From NCBI GenBank assembly GCA_020137815.1, contig CM035362.1:1273426-1337425 (forward strand): a stretch of 64,000 nucleotides of DNA, given 5' to 3'. The notes below the pieces were generated by a model. It was not told the DNA's origin. It worked only from the letters and a program-made list of their open reading frames with translations, and ran no database searches. The position numbers and the translations under genes are program-made. This document shows positions 37,110-47,362 of the stretch, in pieces. Every line of letters begins with the position of its first letter. Within the stretch, counting starts at the first letter, position 1. This stretch comes from Hormiphora californensis. Taxonomy: Eukaryota > Ctenophora > Tentaculata > Cydippida > Pleurobrachiidae.

Positions 37110-40100
37110 ATCACACTCTCTTTCACTGTCTTATTCCATCATATTCACCTCTTATATCCCTGATCCCGGCAGCAGGCAAAGGTGTAAGTGGGTCACCTTT
37201 CCCGCCAACTAATTTCAATTAGTTTTTGGCTTAATTTAGGTCCCTTTTTGGTTTCTAATCGCAGCATGACCTTATTTCATGATGTAATATTGTCGAAATG
37301 ATGCGGTATATGATAAACGAGACGAATTTCTGTGAAAATCGGTTTTTAGACGTCATAATGACGTCATTTGACGTAATTAGTGACGTCGTAACGACGTAAT
37401 TGCATCACGATATAATTTTAATCAATACCCCAATGGAGCTTGTAAAGTTTCATTGACCACAGTGGTCAGGAAAGGGAGTTTTTGCTCGAAAAACGTTCAA
37501 TTTGCTGAGTTTTTCGTCAAATTTTTGACTTCCGACGCAATTTAAGGGCTCAAAATGATAAGCTACGAAAATTCGATATATAGTATCTGAAAGTTCAGAC
37601 AATTTGCCGGTAACGATTTTTCGTCAAATCAGAAATCGGAACACGTCTTTAGGGTGCTAGAGGCGTTTGAAAAAAGTTAGTCGGTCTCGCGCAATGACGT
37701 CACTCGTGACGTCATTGCGCGCGTCATAGGTAAGATGGAGAGTCGCCACCCAGATGGGTACATGCACGAGACAATTATCTGTCGAATGCCGCTTGGTTCA
37801 AGGTCGTACGATGTCTGGTTCGTCTCAAACTGGGACCAAACGGAAGGTAACAAAGCGTCTATACATCTATCTATCTATCTATGTATGTATCAACCTAGTT
37901 ATCCCCACACTGAATTTTCTGTTTTGGGGGTGGTGTTATAACTTTTGAACAAAAAGAGCTAGCCACTTGAAATTTTTACCATCGATAGAGGTCTACAAGA
38001 AGCTTCTAAGTACAAAATTTCAGCTTCCTAGCTCTTCCGGTTCGGGAGTTATGGCATGTCAAAAAGTGCCAAAATGGGCTAAAAGTATGAAATAACTATA
38101 TATACGCTGTGAGCAAGCGGGCCGTTTTTGGGGAAATTTTTTTTCGGGGGATGGATGGGGTCACCTTTGCGCTTGCCAGCGCAGTGATATATCAACCTAG
38201 TTATCCCCACACTGAATTTTCTGTTTTGGGGGTGGTGTTATAACTTTTGAACAAAAAGAGCTAGCCACTTGAAATTTTTACCATCGATAGATTTCAACAA
38301 GAAGCTTCTAAGTACAAAATTTCAGCTTCCTAGCTCTTCCGGTTCCGGAGTTATGGCGTGTCAAAAAGTGCCAAAATGGGCCAAAAGTATGAAATAAGTA
38401 TATTATATACGCTGTGAGCAAGCGGGCCGTTTTTGGGGGGATTTTTTTCGGGGGATGGATGGGGCCACCTTTGCGCTTGCCAGCGCAGTGATATATCAAC
38501 CTAGTTATCCCCACACTGAATTTTCTGTTTTGGGGGTGGTGTTATAACTTTTGAACAAAAAGAGCTAGCCACTTGAAATTTTTACCATCGATAGAGGTTT
38601 ACAAGAAGCTTCTAAGTACAAAATTTCAGCTTCCTAGCTCTTCCGGTTCGGGAGTTATGGCATGTCAAAAAGTGCCAAAATGGGCTAAAAGTATGAAATA
38701 ACTATATATACGCTGTGAGCAAGCGGGCCGATTTTGGGGGAATTTTTTTTCGGGGGATGGATGGGGTCACCTTTGCGCTTGCCAGCGCAGTGATATATTA
38801 TGTAAAATATGACAAATTTCAATACAAGTGATCCTGTGTTACAGTCGATATTTGGTCACTCTCACTGGTTTCGCAGTGGAATATCTGGAAGCCCTGGTCT
38901 GCTAGTTTTGTCTCGGTATCCCATCATTGAGATTGCTTTCAGTCCTTTTCCTCTGAATGGATATCCACAGAGAATCACACACGGAGATTGGTGGGCAGGT
39001 AAACACACTCTCTTCCTTCTCTTATTTCCCCATGAATTCCTTCTTTCGTAGTTTTTATTACTCTCTCTCCGTCTCTCTGTTTAGGTAAAGGTGTTGGACT
39101 CTGCCGGATCGACCATCCCTTAACAACTTTGGATGTGTATATTACCCACATACACGCCAACTATACACATGTTGGATACGACATGTACACTGGTCACAGG
39201 TAACTTCAATATGGTTCATTTTTTTCCCGTTATGATACATTTTACGTTATTTGTGAATGTAAGTTTTGATTCTTCTTACAGTGTTTCTAACTCCCAGGAT
39301 TAGTCAGATGAGAGGAATGGGACAGTTTGTGACACAGAGCCCCCCTCAAAATGCAATTCTCGCCCTGGGAGATTTCAATTGCATGGAGGATGAAGTAGCA
39401 ACGGAGATATTCTTGCAAACTTCCGGACTTTCTGATAGGTTATAATAATATTAATGATTTTATTAGTATAACACCTTATTCGTTAGATAATATATATAAA
39501 TTGGCCTAATTTTGTCCTCAGTATATAATACGATGTCCCTCCCCTTAGTTACCGGGAGGTTCATCCCGACGCTATAAACGACCGAGGATATACCAACGAT
39601 GTAGCCGGTAAGATTTATCATCTTTATTTATACACGGCTAGCCGAGATACGTTAAAATAATACGTTTCTCTGGATCCTTTCAAAGTCCGTTTGTGAAATT
39701 ATTTTCCCTTCAGAGTGTCTGTGGAAGAGTGATAAGAGTGCTGACACTTCAAAACGGATCGACTACATTTTCTACAACAAATCTAAGCTAACATGCACTA
39801 ACTCTGTTGTAACACTGGGCAAAATTCCTGGAGAGAATTATTCCTACTCCGATCATATGGGTGTTGTTAGTACCTTCCAGATTAACGAAACTGGAGATTT
39901 GGCAGTTCCAAGAAGGTCTCCTTTGGTTAAAAGTACAGTTGAGGAAGCTTTGCTTTGTGTTGAGATGAGTCTCTCTCAAGCACTCCTAGATGTAAAACAC
40001 AAGGTTGTATTGTGGTTTATTATCATGTTATTGTGGTGTGGGGTGGTTGGGGCAGGAGTGATGCAAGTGGTTAGTGGGGCGACTGCTTTAGTAATTGGTA

Positions 40101-40222
40101 GTGGTATTGCAGCAACCGCGTCGGCAGTGTTTTGGTATTTGGTGATTTTTACTCGAATGGAAATTCATAAGCTCAGACAGGTAAAATCTGAGTTTGAAAT
40201 CCTTGCCAAGTATTCGAGATAA
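33781..40222 (+). CDS. SMPD2: Neutral sphingomyelinase (SMPD2-like)
   Basis: Six exons: 33781-33960, 38845-38998, 39085-39199, 39298-39438, 39549-39607, 39714-40222. All join in phase to give 385 residues. Exonuclease-endonuclease-phosphatase fold motifs: LNMWG (Asn11), GLQEVF (Glu45, Mg site), THIHANY (about 132-138), LGDFN (Asp175, Asn177), KRIDYIFY (about 231-238) and SDH (His265, catalytic). Two hydrophobic segments at about 309-330 and 335-360 match the C-terminal membrane anchor of nSMase1. The family hydrolyses sphingomyelin to ceramide and phosphocholine at ER/nuclear membranes. The ATG at 33,781 was preferred over an in-frame one at 33,727 because the conserved core begins at once and a pyrimidine-rich, AG-ending stretch precedes it. 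Intron 1 is 4.9 kb of repeats; the others are 86-110 bp. Confidence 0.88.
34436..34665. repeat. Cluster of short palindromes in SMPD2 intron 1
   Basis: Includes CATATACGCTCTGCA-G-TGCAGAGCGTATATG (15-bp arms, 34,590-34,620), GAAATGCAC...GTGCATTTC, and a CCTATATCGCACTCG / CGTGCAATATAGG pair. No coding content. Confidence 0.7.
34666..37880. repeat. Three tandem 1.1-kb units in SMPD2 intron 1
   Basis: Units begin at about 34,666, 35,763 and 36,846 with AAGCCAAAAACTAATT. Each has a 390-450 bp fold-back (arms with GGCGGGAAAGGTGACCCACT and its complement) around a (CT)n core, then about 650 bp rich in TGACGTCA-type motifs, a 34-bp CRE palindrome (35,567-35,600; 36,642-36,675; 37,688-37,721) and a short ATG frame 13 bp later. 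Confidence 0.9.
35614..35745 (+). other. Conserved short ORF in repeat unit 1 (copies at 36,689 and 37,735)
   Basis: About 42 codons, starting MESRHPNGYMHETIICRMPL and ending TEG before a GTAACA that could act as a donor. It recurs in all three units with few changes: one silent, the others conservative or single (V/I, N/D, L/S). A CRE-rich palindrome sits just upstream each time. I recognise no family. It may be a first exon of a repeated gene, or chance. Confidence 0.35.
37888..38800. repeat. Three tandem 303-bp units in SMPD2 intron 1
   Basis: Units start TATCAACCTAGTTATCCCCA at 37,888, 38,190 and 38,494 and end CGCTTGCCAGCGCAGTGATA. They are nearly identical and have no open frame of note. 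The last ends about 45 bp before SMPD2 exon 2. Confidence 0.9.
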
Positions 40223-40276
40223 GTGTGATGAAAAGAGTAGTAAAATATTTAACTTTTTGAACTAAATTGTACTGCA

Positions 40277-40286
40277 AATAAATAAA
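40277..40286 (+). terminator. Poly(A) signals, SMPD2
   Basis: Overlapping AATAAATAAA 55 bp after the SMPD2 stop codon, in the expected place for cleavage before WDR83. Confidence 0.6.
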
Positions 40287-40511
40287 ATCTAAGCCGGTGT
40301 TATATACCGACGGTTTATCGAATTATAGCTTCTATTTTGGGTTACAGAGGTTTTTGGATTTGTATAAATTTATATGATTGATCAGTGACCTGTATTTTTG
40401 TGTGATAATTTATCATGTTTCTGTATGTCTAAACATTCTTGTTTTCATCGAAGATCTCCCATTATTCTCCCTTTTTACCCCTCCCCCAACACTCTAACCC
40501 CGTACCAGGAA

Positions 40512-41480
40512 ATGTCGATAAAACCAGATCCCATACGAACGCTGCGGGCTCATCAGGGAGCAGTGACACGGGTGTCTTACAGTGCAACAGGTGAATACTG
40601 TCTAACATCGGGTGAGGATAAAACCATCACCTTATGGAACCCCGTTGAGGACGTGAAACTAAAAACGTATTCCGGTCACGGTCAATGTGTCAGAGATGTG
40701 ACGGCGTCCCACGACAACTGTCATTTAGGCAGTGCAGGGGCTGACAGGTGTGCGTTTTATTGGGATGTTGCTACTGGGAAGACCCTACGAAGGTATCGGG
40801 GTCATGAGGCTATTGTAACATGTGTAAAGTTTAACTCCTCCTCCACGGTCCTTATCTCAGGGGGTCAGGACTCTCATGTCCGACTCCACGATCTCAGATC
40901 ACGGTCTTATGAGCCGATCCAAGTGTTGGATGATCCCAAAGACACGATTACGAGCATTGCAATTGGGGAAGAGGAGATAGTGGTCGGGTCCGTTGACGGG
41001 TGGTTGAGGTGTTACGATATCCGACTTGGAAAACTTCACGAAGATTTTATGGGTGAACCTATAACGAGTGTAACTCTGAGCAGTGACCATCAGAGCGTCT
41101 TGGTGGGGTGTCTAGATAGTACTGTGAGGCTCATTGACAAGGTCACCGGACAGTTGTTGAACGATTACACTGGACACACACACAAGCAACTCCAACTTCA
41201 GGCAGTTCCCTGGTGGGATGATTCTGGTGTCGTGGGGTTGTGTGAAAAGGGGAATATGTTCCACTGGGAGTTCCTCTCAGGGAAAGTCCTCCAGACCCTT
41301 CCTTTCCCCACGGGTGCGGGGATGAGTCAGACTGTAGCATCTCATCCAGTGCGGAAGCATGTGATAACCGGGCACATGGATGGTGGGGTTAGGGTTTGGG
41401 AGGTAAAGGGAGACAAGCCACCTGAGGAGGGGGAGAGGGAGAAGAGTATGAGCATGTGGGCATTACCTCCCCGACAGTGA
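40512..41480 (+). CDS. WDR83: WDR83 (MORG1) WD-repeat protein
   Basis: Intronless frame of 322 residues. Seven WD40 blades can be followed: GAVTRVSYSATGEYCLTSGE, then CLTSGEDKTITLWNP, YSGHGQCVRDV, YRGHEAIVTCVKF, GSVDGWLRCYDIRLG, CLDSTVRLIDKVTG, LCEKGNMFHWEFLSG and a final GHMDGGVRVWEV. Order, spacing and family phrases (SDKTLKLWNP-like, RTYSGHG, SLDSTLRLLDK-like) identify WDR83, a scaffold for ERK-pathway and hypoxia signalling that also associates with spliceosomes. The ATG at 40,512 fits the family; a pyrimidine-rich stretch ending in AG at 40,506-40,508 lies just before it and looks like a 5'UTR acceptor. The absence of introns stands out beside its split neighbours. Confidence 0.9.
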   Translation: MSIKPDPIRTLRAHQGAVTRVSYSATGEYCLTSGEDKTITLWNPVEDVKLKTYSGHGQCVRDVTASHDNCHLGSAGADRCAFYWDVATGKTLRRYRGHEAIVTCVKFNSSSTVLISGGQDSHVRLHDLRSRSYEPIQVLDDPKDTITSIAIGEEEIVVGSVDGWLRCYDIRLGKLHEDFMGEPITSVTLSSDHQSVLVGCLDSTVRLIDKVTGQLLNDYTGHTHKQLQLQAVPWWDDSGVVGLCEKGNMFHWEFLSGKVLQTLPFPTGAGMSQTVASHPVRKHVITGHMDGGVRVWEVKGDKPPEEGEREKSMSMWALPPRQ

Positions 41481-41709
41481 TGACGTTATTTTTTTATTGT
41501 TGTTTGATCTTTTTATTATAATAACTTGTTTCAGAAATCATTGACCTTTTTTGGTGTTGGACCTTGATATCAATTTTTATCGAAAATTTTCGCTGTTGAT
41601 CCCATATATCCCAACATTGTTGAGCGGTTGTAGCCAGAGCTAGCTCGAAATCTACTACTCAAATTGTTATATCTTTCTAACGCTACACCCCATTCCCAGT
41701 TAGAAAATC

Positions 41710-43290
41710 ATGCATCCGAGTCAACAACCAACCTCCAAGCTGTTTGGTTCAGTTCAGGAAATCAATAATTACTACTCACACTGTGAACATTGTGGTGTTA
41801 AGGTTAACAACTCTCTACTTGTTGAAATGGGCGTCCAAACGGAGTCTGTAAACCCATTCACCGCGGACATAGGCTGTCCAGACTGTTATCATTAAGGTTG
41901 AACCAGATCCCTCAGATACGGAGATGTTGGTAGATTCTTTGAGTCAGGGGTTCGTTAAATCAGAGGTTGTCTCGGAAGATGATGATATGTGGAAAGTGAA
42001 TGATGAGCTTGGTAATGAAGTAGAAACCATTATATCTGAACTATCTGAAACTGTTACTCGTTCAGAATACTTCAATTCCTCTGAGGTGCTCACAGATTTA
42101 AACACATCGCCTGGACCTAGTATAGACGGTACGTACATTTAGGGCCGCTAAACTTTCGCATATTATGTCAGCAATGGTTTGTAGAGATGGTATCTCCTTC
42201 CGGCTTGATCAACAGGGACAAAATGAAATTACGGTGTTTTATTAAAACAAAATTTCATTTTGTCCCTGTTGATCAAGCCGGAAGGAGATACCATCTCTAC
42301 AAACCATTATCATGCGGCTCATAAACAATTATCCGATACTTATCCTGTTATGTCAGCAAGTTCAACTTTACGTTTCTTTTAACCTACTTTAATTTTAATC
42401 GAATATAACAACACCACTTCTAATTTTCAGATCGTTCAATGTTACACACCAGTACTCCTGACGAACAATACGCCTCGTCGACAAAGACATTTTTCACGCC
42501 GGACCCTGACGGCAAATCGAACGTTCCGAAGGCGGTGTTCCGATGTAAAGTACGGAGTTGTCCAGACACCCTATGGTATAGGACTGAGGAGGAGCTTTAT
42601 GCACACATCATATCAGATCACCCTGTTCTAAAACACCAGTGTGGGGAGTGTCCAATGTCCTTTAAAACAAGTACCCATCTGTCCCAACACATACTCAGAC
42701 ACACCGGGGTTAAACGCCATCAATGTGAGGAGTGCGGATTTAGATTTGGACGAAAAGGAGATCTCAAACGGCACCTAAAGACAGTTCATGGTTTGATCCC
42801 AGATGTAATACCAGATCCTATCGAAAAAGACCCCGATCAGCCGGTTTTACTTGGCAATCTACAAACTGTTCATAATGTAAACCAGGATTCTGCTGTCGGA
42901 AAAGATCCTGAACAAACAGTTGTCAATGAGGGAAAGGAGGTCCGTGGTGAAGTCAATATCACCAACTGTAAAACGGGCATTGATCCCCAGATACCAACGA
43001 TAGTAGTTCGAAGTTGCAAACGAAAACAGAAATATAATTGTCGAGTGGGGGGTTGTATAGTTGTGAAAGATTCCAGAGATGAGTTATATGAGCACATCAG
43101 ATCTGATCACCCGGTCAAGAGACACCAGTGTAATGAATGTCCTATGTCATTTCACGATTTTAGCAAGTTAAATCAACATATGTCGACACACAGTGGTGTT
43201 AAACCGTATAAATGTGAGGGTTGCTTTAAGAGATTTTCACGGAAAGGTGATAAAAAGAGACACTTCAAAACGTTTCATGGCGGGGACTAA
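41710..43290 (+). CDS. C2H2 zinc-finger protein 1, with a frame break
   Basis: Exons 41710-42128 and 42431-43290. Exon 1 is open only to a TAA at 41,893-41,895. Reading one base less near 41,877 turns GCPDCYH-stop into GVQTVIIKVEPD and continues to the donor. Exon phase also requires that base to be absent, giving about 425 residues. The N-terminal part is acidic with GVQTES and IKVEPD (SUMO-like) motifs, as in the next paralogue. Exon 2 has six C2H2 fingers in two sets of three. The first of each set is long (C-x4-C...LYxHIxxDHP), followed by a QCxECPMSF finger and a third ending in KRHxKTxHG. Probable DNA-binding regulator, target unknown. The break is either a sequencing error or an early pseudogene lesion. 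Confidence 0.75.
42171..42308. mobile_element. Hairpin element in the intron of zinc-finger gene 1
   Basis: Arms of about 58 bp are almost perfect complements: AATGGTTTGTAGAGATGGTA and TACCATCTCTACAAACCATT at the outside, AAATGAAATT / AATTTCATTT at the inside, with a loop of about 20 bp. It fills nearly half of the 302-bp intron. Confidence 0.85.
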
Positions 43291-43594
43291 TATATCGTTG
43301 TGTCGTGAATACTGTTTGTATAATAATGTACATGTACATGTTATTGCTGTTGTAGAAGTGTATATCAAAGTGTGTACTGCAAGTACATATGTATAATATA
43401 TGTTGCATCAATCATAATCTTAATTTTTATAGCGTTTTTTTAATTATATCGGGGTTGCGTCATAACTTACATTCCTGGGATGTGTTCTTTGAGCTAGATA
43501 AACTACCCTACGTGAACAGCATGTTCATTCACTGAAACATAACAAAGTTATTTTATTCAAATTGAAATCTAGGCTTGTAAATATCAATTTCCCC

Positions 43595-43695
43595 CGCCCT
43601 GGTGAATGCCGAAGGCATTCACCAGGGTGCCTGTCCTGCCTTCACATTAGAGGCGGGGAAACATAGCATTATGAAACATAATGCGGTTATTCTTA
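43595..43695. repeat. Dispersed repeat with GGTGAATGCC palindrome
   Basis: Contains CCCTGGTGAATGCCGAAGGCATTCACCAGGG, then AGGCGGGGAAACATAGCATTATG...CATAATGC. This is the inverted version of motifs at 20,085-20,610 and 8,530-8,570. It lies between zinc-finger genes 1 and 2. Confidence 0.6.
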
Positions 43696-43772
43696 TTAAA
43701 CAAACTAAGTGCTCAGTTCTTCAGCCCTGTTCATACAACCGAACTAAAATAATCATTTTATAGTTGAGGATC

Positions 43773-44507
43773 ATGGCACCTAGAAAGAATACAGGTCGAA
43801 AGTCAAAAGGAAAAGCTCGCCCTGCAACTACTCAGGATACAGTGGAGGTTTTCCAACAACCACATCCCGATTTACCAACTAAAAGAGATATCCCCACTCA
43901 CTGTGTTTATTGTGGATCTTTGTCTCAACTCCGACCTAAAGGATCGGTAGAAGTGGCCGTTCAAACGGAGTCTTTAGATCTTACTACAGTTGCAGTCCAA
44001 ACTATCACCGTGGAATCAAATGATACCGAAATGTCGCTTTTTGACAATGTTCCGGAAATGAAAGCAGCACCACTTGAGGAACTGAAATTGGAAACAGAAC
44101 CTGTGGGGGTAGATGAACTGAAATTGGAAACTAATGAGGATATGGCTGATATCACTGGACTTTCTCCTCGCTCTGAGGGACAACCTCTCGACTATGTAGA
44201 TGTGGTTTCCGAGGCAGCAAACGTCCTCGTACAGTTACTGGAGCCAACACTGGAAATTGATAAAACAGATATTCCAGAAGTTCCAATTAAAACAGAACTT
44301 CTTGATCCGGAATCTACTACAACTGATCCACCAGTAGAAGAATCTTTCGGAGCGGCTGAAGGGGAACTATTTCCTGAATCACAGCCAGATTTCGTTGGAA
44401 TGGACGTGAACAATGGTGTTCCTGGTTCTGATCCTATTGGCGATGTATCTTCCGATTTCAATGCCTCACCGGTTTCTATAAGTAAGTTTGGACAACTCAT
44501 TTTCTTT

Positions 44508-44593
<86 letters not shown>

Positions 44594-45505
44594 GTCTCTC
44601 TCTTTCTCTGGATCTCTAGATCTATAACATTTTGTAAATTGTTTTCAGTTGATATACTGGATGAAGATGAATCCGTTGTAGAGGATGTTGTATCCGCTGA
44701 GATTCCTAGGATATCACTTGGTGGAACCCCCTCCTTCTTATCTAAACGACCTCGGCCCAGTAGATCAGATAACTCGAATGAAATGATCACTATTCACGAC
44801 GACGGTAATGGCTGTTTCCGCTGTAGAATTAAAGGTTGTACTGTTTGGAGAAGGTCACGGTCGGAGTTGTACGATCACATCAAAACCGATCATCCACCCC
44901 GACAGTATCAATGTACTGAGTGTCCCATGTCCTTTGATCTATCATCCAATTTGTCGAAACACAAGATGAGTCACAGTAGAGATACACCCCATAAATGTGA
45001 GGTGTGTGGAAAAGGTTTTTCTACACTTAGCGATTGCAACACCCACCAGCACTTTGTTCACCACAAAAAGACCTTCCCATGTCCCATTAAAAAGTGCAGA
45101 GCTAGAGAATCTTCAAAAAAGGAGTTGAATGAGCACATCAAAAGCAGTCACCCTGTGTTGAAGTTCAAGTGTAATGTTTGTACCATGTCTTTTGAGCATG
45201 CTAGTGGGCTATCTCAGCACAAGTTAACCCATAGTCAAGAGAAACCGTTTTTATGCAAGCACTGTGGAAAACGCTTTTTGCTGCAATATGGCTTTGAGCA
45301 ACACTTACTGATACACACCGGTGATCGATCACACAAGTGTGAGGTGTGTGGACGGGGTTTTACTCAAAAGTCGGGTCTTGCACGACATTTGTTGCTTCAC
45401 ACCGGCGAGAAACCTTACCCTTGCTCACTATGCGGAAAAACATTTAGGCAAACGTCTAATAGAAACAAGCACGAAGCAGTGTGTTGTAAGCGTCACCAAG
45501 TATAA
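43773..45505 (+). CDS. C2H2 zinc-finger protein 2
   Basis: Exons 43773-44481 and 44649-45505, 521 residues. The ATG at 43,773 begins MAPRKNTGRKSKGKARP, a basic start. The rest of exon 1 is acidic with VAVQTES, VAVQT, two DELKLET-type repeats and a PIKTEL SUMO-like site. It also has one CVYCGS pair shared with paralogue 1 (CEHCGV). Exon 2 has eight C2H2 fingers: a long first finger (FRCRIKGC...LYDHIKTDHP), QCTECPMSF, HKCEVCGKGF, a second long finger (CPIKKC...LNEHIKSSHP), then four of classical form with TGEKP-type linkers. Probable nuclear DNA-binding protein. The 167-bp intron is almost half (CT)n. An exon downstream (45,655) could replace exon 2. Confidence 0.85.
44513..44592. repeat. (CT)n microsatellite inside a 167-bp intron
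   Basis: About 37 CT pairs between the donor (44,482) and acceptor (44,648) of zinc-finger gene 2. It adds a very long pyrimidine stretch to the intron. Confidence 0.9.
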
Positions 45506-45654
45506 TGAACTATCTTGCTGGGAATTGTGTCATGTAATATAACTTCTCTTTAATTGTCAAATGTATCGTTTCTTTCTAGTAAAGACCTAGTCAAGTCCAA
45601 TCTCGAGTCTACAAACTGACTATGAGTTTGTGGATGTCTAGATATTTTCCGCAG

Positions 45655-46472
45655 ATACAGATGAGTCAGCTGAACAAGTAGATCCAAGTGGGCCTGGCAG
45701 CAGTGGTCTGAACCTTTCTTCTAATATTTTCTCAACAGCAATCTGTAAGTGCATAATTTCTTCCCTTGTTTAATTAATTCATTGCGTTTGGTGATTTTTA
45801 AAAAAACACTGCAGTTTCCATTTTTTTTCAGTGAGTTTTCTTCGTGACGAGGTTTTAACTGATGATACCCGCACTTCCAGTGGATTTAATCCGAAGGACA
45901 TACAACCATCGAACCTTTTTAAAACTACTCCTGCAGGAGGATTTAGTCAGTTATCTAAACCATCAAGACTCTTTGAAACCGCTAGCAGTGGGTCTAGTCT
46001 GAATGTGTCACGGCCATCAAAGCTCTTTAAATCTGCTAGTAGTAACCAGCAGGAAACCAAGGCATCGAACCTTTTAGAAAATTCTAGTCAAGAGACATCC
46101 CAACCAACCGAAAATCATAATGATGATGAATCTAGTTATCCAATTTGTTATGCCAGTGCTGATCCGGACGGTAAATTAAAGTGTAAAATGAAGGGTTGCT
46201 ACGTTTTTAAAGCCACCCAAGATGATTTGTATGATCACATCAGGACTGATCACCCGATAAGAAAACACCGTTGCGATGTCTGTCCCATGTCTTTTGACCG
46301 AATCTTCAACCTCTCGAGACATAAGGTGCTTCATGAAACAAAGAAAGCATATCAGTGTGGTTTGTGTGGTAAGAGGTTCTCTCAAAGAGGACATTGCGTT
46401 CGACATCAAAAGGTGAGGCATGGTGAAAAGTGTTACATTCGTGAATATCTTAGTAATAGTGCCGCTGAATGA
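45655..46472 (+). CDS. C2H2 zinc-finger module 3, no start codon of its own
   Basis: Exons 45655-45744 and 45832-46472, in phase, ending in TGA. Exon A (DTDESAEQVDPSGPGSSGLN) begins after a clear TTTTCCGCAG acceptor and needs one carried-over base. The in-frame sequence upstream has a TAG and no ATG. Exon B opens in phase at 45,832; the in-frame GTG at 45,831 is part of the acceptor. The product has repeated SxLF(K/E)(T/S) phrases (PSNLFKTTP, PSRLFETAS, PSKLFKSAS), then three fingers: the long type (KCKMKGC...LYDHIRTDHP), CDVCPMSF and CGLCGKRF. Exon 1 of gene 2 ends in the right phase to splice here. Best read as an alternative 3' end of gene 2, or a 5'-truncated paralogue. Confidence 0.65.
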
Positions 46473-46571
46473 TAAATAGTGGGTGCGTGTTTGAGACTTT
46501 GATAAAATTCTGTTTTTTGTGCTGAGGTTAAATGTATCGTCATTATCTATAATGGTTAATTCATTCTGTTT

Positions 46572-46577
46572 AATAAA
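46572..46577 (+). terminator. Poly(A) signal, zinc-finger module 3
   Basis: AATAAA 100 bp after the stop codon at 46,470-46,472. Confidence 0.55.
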
Positions 46578-47362
46578 CTTGGAAATTAATTTGAAGTTTT
46601 CTTAATCGCAAAAAAACCTAATACTAATGCAGTTGCATTTTATCTCTATCCCCATTACTTTAGAGATGAATCACAACAATTCTACAAGTGATAATATCCG
46701 GATTAAAACGACGCCAAGACACTAATCCAAGGTTTGGACTAAGATATTTTTATCAATCTCACCCTTTAGATCCTGGTCCGATTATTTATGATTACCGTCT
46801 TTTATTAATCTGCAATTCCAACAACACGTGTTTTTCAGGCCAATTTGATCTGATTATAAGCGTTTGAATCAGCAATCAAGCGAGGTTGGATTTGGGTGAC
46901 TAAAGGTACCGGATTGGATATACGAATGATCCCATGGCCTTTATTTCGTCCAAAAGCTTCACTTCAAAGTTGATTTTAAACCCACTGACAACTAAACAAT
47001 CATTCATCAATTCACCACTTTATTATTTAGCAAGTCACGATGTGGTGTGTGTGTGTGGAGGTTCACAACGAATGATTAATACTAGAAGCCTTCTATTTTC
47101 CCTTCTATTAAAATAGTCATTCACTAACCACTAGTTTAGTATTTGTGTGACACCATTCATCTTTGATTGTTTTTATTTCAAACTCTCAATTTCACCAAAA
47201 TTTCACCTTACTGGAACAGCCCACAACAGTACCACTTGAGCCAGGCGCCTTCGGGGCGCAGTGCGAGGTACAGTCGAACCAAACCAAACCAAACCGCCCA
47301 CACTAGTTGGGTGGTAAATACTTGGAAAATATAATGTAAACTGTTCATTTGTTTAGTAAACC
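46578..47362. other. Intergenic, no gene seen
   Basis: About 780 bp between zinc-finger modules 3 and 4. AT-rich, with a small GC-rich hairpin (GGCGCCTTCGGGGCGC at about 47,245) and an AACCAAACCAAACC repeat. It presumably holds the promoter of gene 4. Confidence 0.5.

Noticed and set aside
40398-40511. Longer N-terminus for WDR83
   Set aside because: The extra 38 residues do not fit the family, and a pyrimidine-rich AG-ended stretch interrupts them, more like a 5'UTR acceptor.
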